A stretch of 64,000 bases of DNA. Source: CAVTPU01 sp963736695 (GTDB taxonomy: Bacteria; Actinomycetota; Actinomycetes; Mycobacteriales; Micromonosporaceae). A program made the translations under genes and the position numbers. Shown one piece after another: positions 42,988 through 51,984 of the stretch (position 1 is the first letter of the stretch; every line of letters begins with the position of its first letter). The stretch lies in NCBI GenBank assembly GCA_963736695.1, contig CAVTPU010000004.1:2852001-2916000 (forward strand), read 5' to 3'. Under the pieces are notes generated by a model. That model saw only the letters and a program-made list of their open reading frames with translations. It made no database searches and was not told where the DNA came from.

Positions 42988-44274
42988 ATGGGTCACACGA
43001 GCACGGCGCGGGAGCGCGATGCGGATGTCATCGTGATCGGCGCTGGACCGGGTGGCTCCTCGGCCGCGTTCCATCTCGCCCGTTATGGTGCGAATGTTCT
43101 GACTTTGGAGAAGTCGGAGTTCCCCCGGGAGAAGGTCTGCGGCGACGGGCTCACACCGCGAGCGGTCAAGCAACTCATCTCCATGGGTGTCGATACGTCC
43201 GCACCGGGATGGACTCGAAATAGGGGCCTGCGGGTGGTCGGCGGGGGCGTCGAGGTGGCCCTCGACTGGCCCGACCTGTCGAGCTATCCCAACTATGGAT
43301 TGACTCGGACCAGACGCGACTTCGATCAGTTGCTCGCCGAACGGGCAACGACCGCCGGGGCGAGGATGCAGACCTCGACGACGGTCACCGGACCGATCTA
43401 TGACGACGTCACCGGCCGGGTGATCGGCGTCGAGGCGGTTCGAGGCCCAGACAAGGAACCGGTCACCTATCACGCTCCGCTGGTGATCGCCGCCGACGGA
43501 GTCTCCGGTCGGTTTCCGTTGGCGATGGGTTTGGCCAAACGGACCGACCGGCCGATCGGGGTCGCGGTGCGGCGCTACTACCGCAGCCCGCGACACAGCG
43601 AGGAATATCTCGAGTCGTGGCTGGAGCTGCGCGGCGCGAAAGGGCAGGACCATCTCCTGCCCGGTTATGGCTGGATCTTCCCGATGGGTGACGGTCGGGT
43701 CAACGTGGGGCTGGGCGTGCTCAACTCCTCGGTTGACTTCGGCAAGAGCAACTATCGGGACATGCTGTTGGAGTGGCTGGCGGCCACCCCGGACGCGTGG
43801 GAGATGAACGATGAGGCCAACGCCGATGGCCCGATCATGGGCGCGGCGCTGCCGATGGGCTTCAACCGGGTCCCGCACTACACCCGCGGTGTGATGCTCG
43901 TGGGCGACAGCGGGGGGATGGTCAACCCATTCAACGGCGAGGGCATCGCATATGCGATGGAGTCAGGGGCGCTCGCGGCCGAAGTCGCGGTGCAGGCGCT
44001 GGCCGCGCCCGACGCGCAGCGACGCGAACGTATGCTCGCCTTCTACCCCACGCAGTTGCGGGCTCGCTATGGCGGCTATTACCGACTGGGCGGATGGTTC
44101 GTGAAGCTCATCGGCAGGCCGGAGATCATGCGGTTCGCGACGAAGCATGGGCTGCCGCACCCGTTGCTCATGCGATTCGTCTTCAAGTTGTTGGCGAACC
44201 TCACCGATCCGCGCGACGGTGACGCCATGGACCGGGTTATCAACGCGATGACGAAGGTGGTCCCCACAGTCTGA
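42988..44274 (+). CDS. Geranylgeranyl reductase family flavoprotein (menaquinone side-chain reductase candidate)
   Basis: An FAD enzyme of 428 residues: dinucleotide-binding VIVIGAGPGGSSAAFHLARY, KVCGDGLTPRAVKQL, GYGWIFPMGDGRVNVGLGVL and MLVGDSGGMVNPFNGEGIAY. The family saturates isoprenoid double bonds; the mycobacterial relative MenJ reduces the beta-isoprene unit of menaquinone. Its place between the menaquinone methyltransferase and nuo genes makes the same job likely here. ATG 42988 is chosen because GGAGGAGG at 42974-42981 is just upstream; the frame is open to 42961. Confidence 0.88.
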   Translation: MGHTSTARERDADVIVIGAGPGGSSAAFHLARYGANVLTLEKSEFPREKVCGDGLTPRAVKQLISMGVDTSAPGWTRNRGLRVVGGGVEVALDWPDLSSYPNYGLTRTRRDFDQLLAERATTAGARMQTSTTVTGPIYDDVTGRVIGVEAVRGPDKEPVTYHAPLVIAADGVSGRFPLAMGLAKRTDRPIGVAVRRYYRSPRHSEEYLESWLELRGAKGQDHLLPGYGWIFPMGDGRVNVGLGVLNSSVDFGKSNYRDMLLEWLAATPDAWEMNDEANADGPIMGAALPMGFNRVPHYTRGVMLVGDSGGMVNPFNGEGIAYAMESGALAAEVAVQALAAPDAQRRERMLAFYPTQLRARYGGYYRLGGWFVKLIGRPEIMRFATKHGLPHPLLMRFVFKLLANLTDPRDGDAMDRVINAMTKVVPTV

Positions 44275-44371
44275 ATTCGGTGGTGAGCCGCTGGCGCCAC
44301 GTGGGTGCCGCTTCGGCGTACGTTGTTCATTGGATTGTCAAGGATCGCAGAGGACGAGGCAGGCACGAGAC

Positions 44372-44737
44372 ATGTCGCTCTCCGCTTACGCACCCATCAT
44401 CGGCCTGTTCGCCGTGGCGGCGGCGTTCGCGCTCTTCTCCGTGGGGATCTCCACGGTCGTTGGGCCGCGCCGGTTCAACCGCGCCAAGCTTGAGGCTTAC
44501 GAGTGCGGCATCGAGCCGTCGCCCGAGCCGGTCGGTGGTGGACGCTTCCCGGTCAAGTTCTATTTGACCGCGATGCTCTTCATTGTCTTCGACATCGAGA
44601 TCATCTTCCTGTATCCGTGGGCGGTCAGTTTCGACTCGCTCGGCCTGTTCGGATTCGTGGAGATGGTTATGTTCATCGGGACGGTCTTCATCGCGTACGC
44701 CTATGTCTGGCGGCGTGGCGGGCTCGACTGGGACTGA
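44372..44737 (+). CDS. nuoA: NADH-quinone oxidoreductase subunit A
   Basis: A protein of 121 residues with three membrane helices. LEAYECGIEPSPEPVGGGRF and FYLTAMLFIVFDIEIIFLYP hold the conserved Cys loop and the helix that couples quinone binding to the membrane arm. It opens the complete 14-gene nuo operon of complex I, which oxidises NADH, reduces menaquinone and exports protons. ATG 44372 is the family start; no strong ribosome binding site is visible. Confidence 0.95.
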   Translation: MSLSAYAPIIGLFAVAAAFALFSVGISTVVGPRRFNRAKLEAYECGIEPSPEPVGGGRFPVKFYLTAMLFIVFDIEIIFLYPWAVSFDSLGLFGFVEMVMFIGTVFIAYAYVWRRGGLDWD

Positions 44738-44744
44738 GGCGGGA

Positions 44745-45419
44745 ATGGGAATCGAGGAAAGGCTCCCGAGCGGAGTCCTGCTCACCACGGTGGAGCGGCT
44801 GGTCAATTGGGCCCGCAAGTCATCGACCTGGGGAGCGACGTTTGGTCTGGCATGCTGCGCGATCGAGATGATGGCAGCCGGAGCGCCGCACTATGACCTG
44901 GGGCGCTGGGGCATGGAGGTGTTCCGTGCCTCGCCCCGTCAGGCTGACCTCATGATCGTTGCTGGCCGAGTGAGCCAGAAGATGGCACCAGTGCTGCGGC
45001 AGATCTATGACCAGATGGCCGATCCGAAATGGGTGCTCTCCATGGGGGTCTGCGCGACGAGCGGCGGCATGTTCAACAACTACGCCATCGTGCAGGGAGT
45101 CGACCATATCGTGCCGGTGGACATGTATCTGCCGGGTTGCCCGCCACGGCCGGAGATGCTCATCGACGCGATCCTCAAGCTGCGCGAGAAGATCCAGCAT
45201 GAGCCGCTCGGCGCGGCGGGGAGGCGTGCCCTCGCAGCCCAACAGGCCGCTGGTGATGTGCCGGTGGTCGCTCCGGGAGCGATGCCGTCGTCCTATCGCA
45301 GTGACAAGATCAAGAGCCAGCAGTGGGAGCAAGCGGTGAGCGAAGGCCGCGAAGAACAGTTGCGCGTCGAGACTTGGATGGCCGAAGGTCGTCACCTGCA
45401 GGGCGGTGGTCGGTGGTGA
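44745..45419 (+). CDS. nuoB: NADH-quinone oxidoreductase subunit B
   Basis: A protein of 224 residues that carries cluster N2, next to the quinone. The Cys residues are in TFGLACCAIEMM, SMGVCATSGGMF and YLPGCPPRPEM. A C-terminal tail of about 60 residues beyond the core (PVVAPGAMPSSYRSDKIKSQ) is typical of actinobacterial NuoB. It overlaps nuoC by four bases. Confidence 0.96.
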   Translation: MGIEERLPSGVLLTTVERLVNWARKSSTWGATFGLACCAIEMMAAGAPHYDLGRWGMEVFRASPRQADLMIVAGRVSQKMAPVLRQIYDQMADPKWVLSMGVCATSGGMFNNYAIVQGVDHIVPVDMYLPGCPPRPEMLIDAILKLREKIQHEPLGAAGRRALAAQQAAGDVPVVAPGAMPSSYRSDKIKSQQWEQAVSEGREEQLRVETWMAEGRHLQGGGRW

Positions 45420-46219
45420 GCGGCGACACGGCCTCGACCCCGCCACCCGGAGAGTCGGCCGGGCCTGTGGGAGTCACCCCGACCGGGGAGACGGCCGGCA
45501 CTCCGGCCGTCGGTTCGGTGCCGGTTTCGGCGCCACCGATCGGAGCCACCAGCGGAGCCCCGGCGGAGCTGCCGCCCGCGAGTCCAGCCGGCCGGGGCAT
45601 GTTCGGCATCCAAGGCACCGGCGACACCTCAGGGTTCGGGGGCCTGGCCCGGCGGCGGGTCGAGGTCGCCGAGGCCAGCCGGCCATTCGGTGGCTACTTC
45701 GATGAGGTGTACGACGCCCTCGCCGAGGCCTATCCGAACCTGCACGCGGCGATCGAGAAGGTCGTCGTGGACCGTGGCGAGCTGACTCTGCACATTCGTC
45801 CCGAGTCGATCGCCGAGGTCTGCGCTGTGCTTCGCGACGACGAGGCGCTGCGATTCGAGCTGTGCTCGTCGGTCTCCGGTGTGGACTATCTCGGTGGCGA
45901 CGAGCGCCGCCTGCACGTCGCCTATCACCTGACGTCGATGACATATCGCCGGCGGATTCGCCTCGAAGTTGCGGTCTCCACTCAACGGCCGCACGTGCCG
46001 AGTGTGACGTCGGTCTATCCGACCGCCGATTGGCAGGAACGGGAGACCTTCGACATGTTCGGCGTGGTCTTTGACGGCCACCCGAGTCTTACCCGAATCC
46101 TCATGCCGGACGACTGGGAAGGTCACCCGCAACGCAAGGACTATCCGTTGGGTGGCGTGCCGGTGGAATACAAGGGCGCGGAGATTCCGGCGCCGGACCG
46201 GAGGAGGTCCTACCAGTGA
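45416..46219 (+). CDS. nuoC: NADH-quinone oxidoreductase subunit C
   Basis: A protein of 267 residues. The first 80 are Pro/Gly/Thr-rich and not part of the family fold; the core starts with FDEVYDALAEAYPNLHAAIE and contains the conserved LRIDYPTADWQERETFDMFG-like segment (VYPTADWQERETFDMFGVVF) and LMPDDWEGHPQRKDYPL. It is a peripheral-arm subunit that packs against NuoD. The start is a GTG in a GTGA overlap with nuoB. Confidence 0.95.
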   Translation: MSGDTASTPPPGESAGPVGVTPTGETAGTPAVGSVPVSAPPIGATSGAPAELPPASPAGRGMFGIQGTGDTSGFGGLARRRVEVAEASRPFGGYFDEVYDALAEAYPNLHAAIEKVVVDRGELTLHIRPESIAEVCAVLRDDEALRFELCSSVSGVDYLGGDERRLHVAYHLTSMTYRRRIRLEVAVSTQRPHVPSVTSVYPTADWQERETFDMFGVVFDGHPSLTRILMPDDWEGHPQRKDYPLGGVPVEYKGAEIPAPDRRRSYQ

Positions 46220-47535
46220 CGAGTTACGCCACCGAGCGCGACACGGCCGAGGGCAAGGTCTTCACCGTCACGGGCGGAGACTGGGACACAGTCGTGGCCG
46301 GGGCCGACCCGCTGCGCGACGAACGCATCGTGGTGAACATGGGTCCACAGCACCCGTCGACCCACGGCGTGTTGCGTCTCATCCTCGAACTCGAGGGTGA
46401 GACCGTCACCGAATGTCGGTGCGTCATCGGCTATCTGCACACCGGCATCGAAAAGAGCCTCGAATATCGCACATGGGTGCAGGGCTCGACCTTCGTCACC
46501 CGGATGGACTATCTCGCCCCGATCTTCAACGAGACGGCCTACGCCCTCGCGGTGGAGAAGCTGCTCGGCATCACCGACGAGATTCCGGAGCGGGCGACCA
46601 CGATTCGGGTGCTCATGATGGAGCTCAACCGGATCGCTTCCCACCTGGTCTGGCTCGGCACCACCGGTCTGGAACTCGGTGCGATCTCGATGATGCTCTA
46701 TGGCTTCCGGGAACGTGAATATGTCTTAGAGATCTTCGAGATGGTCTCCGGGCTGCGGATGAACATGGCCTATGTGCGACCCGGCGGAGTGGCGCAGGAC
46801 GTGCAGCCAGAGGCAATCGCGAAGATCCGTGAGTTCCTCGCGATGATGCCGCGCCGCCTCGCCGAATACGAGGCGCTGCTGTCGGGGCAGCCGATCTGGT
46901 TGGAACGCACGAAAAACGTCGCGGTTCTCGACGTCACCGGGTGCGTGGCGCTGGGCATCACCGGGCCGGTGCTCCGGTCGGCGGGGCTCGGTTGGGATCT
47001 GCGCAAGACTGAACCCTATTGCGGCTATGAGAACTATGACTTTGAGGTGCCGACCGCGCCGACAGGCGACGTGTGGGGCCGCTATCAGGTACGCATGGCC
47101 GAGATGCGCGAATCTTTGAAGATCGTCGAACAGGCGCTGGATCGGCTGACACCAGGGCCGGTGATGGTCGCCGACAAGAAGATCGCTTGGCCGGCGCAGT
47201 TGGCGGTCGGCCGAGACGGCCTGGGCAACTCGCTCGGCCATGTCGCCAACATCATGGGCACCTCGATGGAGTCCCTCATCCACCACTTCAAGCTCGTGAC
47301 TGAGGGTTTCCGGGTGCCGCCCGGCCAGGTCTATGTCGCGATCGAGGCTCCGCGAGGCGAGTTGGGTGTGCACGCGGTCTCCGACGGTGGAACGCGACCC
47401 TATCGGGTGCACTACCGCGAGCCCAGTTTCGTCAATCTGCAGGCGATTCCGGCGATGGCGGAGGGCGGCCTCATTGCCGACGTCATCGCCGGGGGCGCCT
47501 CGCTCGACCCGGTCATGGGTGGGTGTGATCGCTGA
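46216..47535 (+). CDS. nuoD: NADH-quinone oxidoreductase subunit D
   Basis: A protein of 439 residues that forms the quinone-binding cavity with NuoB. Marks: VVNMGPQHPSTHGVLRLILE, GYLHTGIEKSLEYRTW, MNRIASHLVWLG-like (ELNRIASHLVWLGTTGLELG) and APRGELGVHAVSDGGTRPYR. The Tyr and His that contact quinone are conserved (HPSTHG; TFVTRMDYLAP). The start is a GTG overlapping nuoC. Of its 16 Tyr codons 12 are TAT, unusual for this GC content. Confidence 0.96.
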   Translation: MTSYATERDTAEGKVFTVTGGDWDTVVAGADPLRDERIVVNMGPQHPSTHGVLRLILELEGETVTECRCVIGYLHTGIEKSLEYRTWVQGSTFVTRMDYLAPIFNETAYALAVEKLLGITDEIPERATTIRVLMMELNRIASHLVWLGTTGLELGAISMMLYGFREREYVLEIFEMVSGLRMNMAYVRPGGVAQDVQPEAIAKIREFLAMMPRRLAEYEALLSGQPIWLERTKNVAVLDVTGCVALGITGPVLRSAGLGWDLRKTEPYCGYENYDFEVPTAPTGDVWGRYQVRMAEMRESLKIVEQALDRLTPGPVMVADKKIAWPAQLAVGRDGLGNSLGHVANIMGTSMESLIHHFKLVTEGFRVPPGQVYVAIEAPRGELGVHAVSDGGTRPYRVHYREPSFVNLQAIPAMAEGGLIADVIAGGASLDPVMGGCDR

Positions 47536-48230
47536 TGGAGTTCTCCGAAGAGACCAAGGTGCAGGCGAAGGAGATCATCGCCCGCTATCCCGAGGGGCGC
47601 TCCCGATCGGCGTTGCTGCCGATGCTGCACCTCGTGCAGTCCGAAGAGGGGCACGTCTCCGCCGACGGCATCGCGTTCTGCGCCGAGCAACTCGGCCTGA
47701 CCCGAGCGCAGGTCGCGGCAGTCGCCACCTTCTACACCATGTATAAGCGAAAACCGGCCGGAGACTGGCTGGTCAGCGTCTGCACTAACACCATGTGCGA
47801 CACGTTGGGCGGCCAGCGGGTCTACGAGGCGCTGTCGGAACGCCTCGAGGTCGGGCATGAGGAGACCACCTCCGACGGTGCCATCACGTTGGAGCACGCG
47901 GAGTGTCTCGCCGCGTGTGACTACGGCCCGGTGCTGACGGTCAACTATGAGTTCTTCGACCAGATGGATGTCGAGACCGCACTGTCCGTGGTGGAGCGCC
48001 TGCAGGCTGGCGATCGACCCGCGCCGACTCGTGGGGCGCGACTGTGCACGCTCAAGGAGACCTCCCGCGAGCTCGCCGGCTTCACCCGCCCGGACTCCGA
48101 CGCGATCGGTGACGGCGTCGCCGGCACGCCGACGCTGCGGGGCAACCGGCTCGCGGAGGAACACGGCGTCGCGGTGGCTGACTTCGACCCGGAGACGCCG
48201 ATCCCCGGAAAGGGAAGGGAGACGACGTGA
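47535..48230 (+). CDS. nuoE: NADH-quinone oxidoreductase subunit E
   Basis: A thioredoxin-like [2Fe-2S] subunit of 231 residues. The cluster ligands are in SVCTNTMCDTLGGQ and ECLAACDYGPVLTVN. A C-terminal extension of about 60 residues (RELAGFTRPDSDAIGDGVAG) is found in many actinobacterial members. It sits with NuoF at the NADH-oxidising tip. The ATG overlaps the nuoD stop by one base. Confidence 0.95.
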   Translation: MEFSEETKVQAKEIIARYPEGRSRSALLPMLHLVQSEEGHVSADGIAFCAEQLGLTRAQVAAVATFYTMYKRKPAGDWLVSVCTNTMCDTLGGQRVYEALSERLEVGHEETTSDGAITLEHAECLAACDYGPVLTVNYEFFDQMDVETALSVVERLQAGDRPAPTRGARLCTLKETSRELAGFTRPDSDAIGDGVAGTPTLRGNRLAEEHGVAVADFDPETPIPGKGRETT

Positions 48231-49549
48231 GCACCACGCCGTCGAAGGCGGTCCTCGCCAAGCTGACACCGGTGCTGACCAAGCGGTGGTCGGCCCCGAA
48301 CGCGTGGAGGCGGGAGACCTACGAGCAGTTGGACGGCTATCGCGCACTGCGCAAGGCACTCAACGCTCACCCCGATGACCTCATCGCGCTCGTGAAGGAC
48401 TCGGGTCTGCGCGGGCGCGGCGGTGCCGGCTTCCCCACCGGAATGAAGTGGGGATTCATTCCGCAGAACCCGCCACGCCCCCACTACCTTGTCATCAACG
48501 CGGATGAAGGCGAGCCAGGCACCTGCAAGGACCTGCCGCTCATGACGCATGACCCGCACTCGTTGATCGAGGGCGCGATCATCGCTTCATATGCGATTCG
48601 AGCCAGTCGGGCCTATATCTACATTCGTGGTGAGGCGCTCAACGCGGCGCGCCGGTTGCGACACGCCGTTGACGAGGCATACGCCGCCGGCTATCTCGGC
48701 ACGAACATCCTGGGTTCCGGCTTCGACCTCGACCTCGTGGTGCACAGCGGGGCCGGCGCCTACATCTGTGGCGAAGAGACGGCGCTGCTCGACTCGCTCG
48801 AGGGCATGCGGGGCCAGCCCCGACTGCGCCCGCCGTTCCCGGCGACACATGGTCTCTACGCAGCACCCACGGTGGTCAACAACGTCGGGACGATCGCGAG
48901 CGTGCCCTATATCGTGCTGGGCGGCGCGGCTTGGTGGAAGACGATGGGCACCGAGAAGTCGTCGGGGCCGATGATCTATTCGCTCTCCGGCCGGATCGCG
49001 CACCCCGGCCAGTACGAGTGCTCGATGGGGGTTACCTTGCGCGAGCTCATCGAGCTCGCTGGTGGCATGAGTCCCGGCCACACGCTGCGTTTCTGGACGC
49101 CTGGCGGGTCGTCAACGCCGCTGCTCACCGCAGACCATCTCGACGTGGTCCTCGACTTCGACTCGGTCGCGGCGGCTGGGTCGATCCTCGGCACCACGGC
49201 GACGCAGATCTTCTCCGACCAGGACTGCCCAGTCTATGCCGTCTACCGATGGTTGAAGTTCTATCACCATGAGTCGTGCGGCAAGTGCACGCCGTGTCGC
49301 GAGGGCAACTACTGGATGGTGCGAACCTACGCCCGGATTCTCTCCGGTGAGGGCACCCACGCAGACCTGGACACGCTGCTCGACACCTGTGACAACATCC
49401 TGGGTCGGGCGTTCTGCGGCCTCGGCGATGGCGCGACGAGTTCGGTGACGTCATCGCTGAAGTTCTTCCGGCAGGACTATCTGGATTACATCGAGGGCCG
49501 CACGCCGCCGAGGCTCTCCACCAAGCAGCAAGTGGGAGCGCACGCATGA
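48227..49549 (+). CDS. nuoF: NADH-quinone oxidoreductase subunit F
   Basis: A protein of 440 residues that binds NADH and FMN and holds cluster N3. Marks: GLRGRGGAGFPTGMKWGF (NADH), INADEGEPGTCKDLPLMTHD (FMN), GAGAYICGEETALLDSLEG and the [4Fe-4S] ligands in HHESCGKCTPCREGNYWM with a later Cys in LGRAFCGLGDGATS. The start is a GTG in a GTGA overlap with nuoE; the stop overlaps nuoG. Confidence 0.96.
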   Translation: MSTTPSKAVLAKLTPVLTKRWSAPNAWRRETYEQLDGYRALRKALNAHPDDLIALVKDSGLRGRGGAGFPTGMKWGFIPQNPPRPHYLVINADEGEPGTCKDLPLMTHDPHSLIEGAIIASYAIRASRAYIYIRGEALNAARRLRHAVDEAYAAGYLGTNILGSGFDLDLVVHSGAGAYICGEETALLDSLEGMRGQPRLRPPFPATHGLYAAPTVVNNVGTIASVPYIVLGGAAWWKTMGTEKSSGPMIYSLSGRIAHPGQYECSMGVTLRELIELAGGMSPGHTLRFWTPGGSSTPLLTADHLDVVLDFDSVAAAGSILGTTATQIFSDQDCPVYAVYRWLKFYHHESCGKCTPCREGNYWMVRTYARILSGEGTHADLDTLLDTCDNILGRAFCGLGDGATSSVTSSLKFFRQDYLDYIEGRTPPRLSTKQQVGAHA

Positions 49550-51984
49550 CAGAGGTGGCCAAGACCCAGGCCCCCGCCGACACGGTCACGCTCACCATCG
49601 ACGGGATCGAGGTGACTGCGCCGAAGGGCGCGTTGCTGATCCGGGTGGCCGAGCAGCTGGGCATCGAGATCCCCCGGTTCTGTGACCATCCGTTGCTGGA
49701 ACCGGCCGGCGCCTGCCGGCAGTGTCTGGTCGACGTCGAGGGGCAGCGCAAACCGGTGGCTTCGTGCACCCAGACCGTCGCCGACGGCATGGTCGTGCAG
49801 ACCCAGCTCATCTCCGATGTCGCCCGCAAGGCGCAGGAGGGCATCATGGAGCTGCTCCTGGCTAATCACCCCCTCGACTGCCCCATGTGCGACAAAGGCG
49901 GCGAGTGCCCGCTGCAGAACCAGGCGATGTCGACCGGCCGCACGCAGTCGCGGTTTCTTGAAGAGAAACGCGAATATCCCAAGCCGATAAACATCTCGGC
50001 GCAGGTGCTGCTCGACCGCGAGCGGTGCGTGCTGTGTCAGCGGTGCACCCGTTTCGCCGACCAGGTGGCGGGCGACAAATTCATCGACTTGCTGGATCGT
50101 TCGTCGTCGGAGCAGATCGGCATCGATGCGAGCGAGCCGTTCGACTCCTATTTCTCCGGCAATACCGTGCAGATCTGCCCCGTCGGTGCGCTCACCTCCG
50201 CGCAATATCGCTTCCGTGCCCGCCCGTTCGACCTGGTGTCGACGCCGAGCGTCTGCGAACACTGCGCGGCTGGCTGCGCGCAGCGCACGGATCACCGCCG
50301 AGGCATGGTGGTGCGTCGCCTCGCGGGCGATGACAAGGCGGTCAACGCCGAGTGGAACTGCGATCGCGGCCGATGGGGTTTCCGATATGCCACCCAGCCT
50401 GACCGCATCACCACCCCGATGGTGCGTGACTCCGAGACTGGGGAGTTGCGGGAAGCGAGCTGGTCTGAGGCGCTGCGGACTGCGGCCGAAGGGCTGACGC
50501 GGGCCCGAGACAGCTCGACCGGAGTGGCCGTGCTCACCGGCGGCAGATTGACAGTCGAAGACGCGTACGCGTATTCGAAGTTCGCCCGGACCGTGCTGCG
50601 CACCAACGACATCGATTTCCGGGCCCGCCCACTGGCAACCCGCGATACCGTGAGTGCCGCGCTCGGCGAAGAAGCGGAGTTCCTCGCCGCGTGCATCGCG
50701 AGCAGCACCGACGTGACCTATTCCGATGTCGACACCGCGCCGGCCGTGGTGCTTGTCGGCCTCGAGCCCGAGGACGAATGTCCGATCCTGTTCCTGCGTC
50801 TGCGGGCCGCATGGCGTCGCAACGGCCTCGCCGTGCACGCGCTCGCCCCCTATGAGTCGCGGGGGCTGGCGAAACTAGGCGCGACCGTGACCGCGACCGT
50901 GCCCGGTGATGAAGCCCAACTGCTGGCCACCTCGGAGGCTGTGCGTGCGACGCTGGCTCAGCCCGGCGCGATTCTCTTCGTCGGCGAACGGCTCGCCACT
51001 GTGGAGGGCGGCTACTCGGCCGCCGCGACGCTGGCGCGTTCGACCGGTGCAAAGCTCGCGTGGGTTCCGCGGCGTGCCGGCGACCGGGGTGCCGTCGACG
51101 CCGGATGCCTGCCCAATCTGTTGCCCGGCGGCCGTCTCGTCATCGACGCGACCGCACGGGCCGAGATAGCCGAGGCGTGGAGGCTCAAGCCCGGCGCGAT
51201 CGCGGAGACCGCCGGGCGTGACACCGACGCGATCATTGCTGCGGCTGCGGCCGGCACACTCGGTGCGCTGATCGTCGCCGGTGTCGACACCGACGACTTG
51301 GCCGATCCGGACCTCGCCGACGAGGCGATGCGGGCGGTCGACTTTCTCGTCTCGCTCGAGGTGCGACACAGCCGGGTCACCCGACACGCGAATGTCGTTC
51401 TTCCGGTCGCGCCAGTGGCGGAGAAGGCCGGTTCGTTCCTCACGTGGGAAGGCCGGCTGCGAGTCTTCGACGCGGCGCTGGAGACCGGGGCGATGACCGA
51501 CGCGCGGGTCCTCGACGCCCTCGCGCAGACGATGGATGTGCGGCTCGGCTGCGCTGACGTCCCGGCGGTCCGTCGCGAACTCGCAGGTCTGCCGGTGAGC
51601 GGCGCGCCCAAGGCCGCGCCGCCGAAGGTGACCGCGGGGCGAGCCGCCACGCCGACAGTTGGCCGCGTGGTGCTCGCCACCTGGCGGCAACTCATCGACG
51701 AGGCGACCCTGCTGGAGGGCGATGAGACACTGGCCGCCACCGCCCGACCCGCGCGGGCACTCATCTCGATCAGAACCGCGACCGCAGCCGGAATCGCCGA
51801 CGGCGACCGGGTTCGGGTCCAGACCGACCGAGGCGACATCACCGTCGCGGCGCAGGTGACCGAGATGCCCGACGGCGTGGTGTGGCTGCCCACTCATTCC
51901 CCGGGAAGTACCGTCGGGCGGTCACTCGCCGCGACCTCGGGCGCGGTCGTCGCCATCGAATCGCTCACAGGAGGTGCACGATGA
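49546..51984 (+). CDS. nuoG: NADH-quinone oxidoreductase subunit G
   Basis: A protein of 812 residues. The N-terminal ferredoxin-like part carries Fe-S clusters: CDHPLLEPAGACRQCLVDVE, CPMCDKGGECPLQNQA, ERCVLCQRCTRFADQVAG and CEHCAAGCAQRTDHR. The C-terminal two thirds are a molybdopterin-oxidoreductase-like fold that in complex I has lost its cofactor. It ends with a MopB-like beta domain (ADGDRVRVQTDRGDITVAAQ-like). The ATG overlaps nuoF by four bases and the stop overlaps nuoH. Confidence 0.95.
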   Translation: MTEVAKTQAPADTVTLTIDGIEVTAPKGALLIRVAEQLGIEIPRFCDHPLLEPAGACRQCLVDVEGQRKPVASCTQTVADGMVVQTQLISDVARKAQEGIMELLLANHPLDCPMCDKGGECPLQNQAMSTGRTQSRFLEEKREYPKPINISAQVLLDRERCVLCQRCTRFADQVAGDKFIDLLDRSSSEQIGIDASEPFDSYFSGNTVQICPVGALTSAQYRFRARPFDLVSTPSVCEHCAAGCAQRTDHRRGMVVRRLAGDDKAVNAEWNCDRGRWGFRYATQPDRITTPMVRDSETGELREASWSEALRTAAEGLTRARDSSTGVAVLTGGRLTVEDAYAYSKFARTVLRTNDIDFRARPLATRDTVSAALGEEAEFLAACIASSTDVTYSDVDTAPAVVLVGLEPEDECPILFLRLRAAWRRNGLAVHALAPYESRGLAKLGATVTATVPGDEAQLLATSEAVRATLAQPGAILFVGERLATVEGGYSAAATLARSTGAKLAWVPRRAGDRGAVDAGCLPNLLPGGRLVIDATARAEIAEAWRLKPGAIAETAGRDTDAIIAAAAAGTLGALIVAGVDTDDLADPDLADEAMRAVDFLVSLEVRHSRVTRHANVVLPVAPVAEKAGSFLTWEGRLRVFDAALETGAMTDARVLDALAQTMDVRLGCADVPAVRRELAGLPVSGAPKAAPPKVTAGRAATPTVGRVVLATWRQLIDEATLLEGDETLAATARPARALISIRTATAAGIADGDRVRVQTDRGDITVAAQVTEMPDGVVWLPTHSPGSTVGRSLAATSGAVVAIESLTGGAR

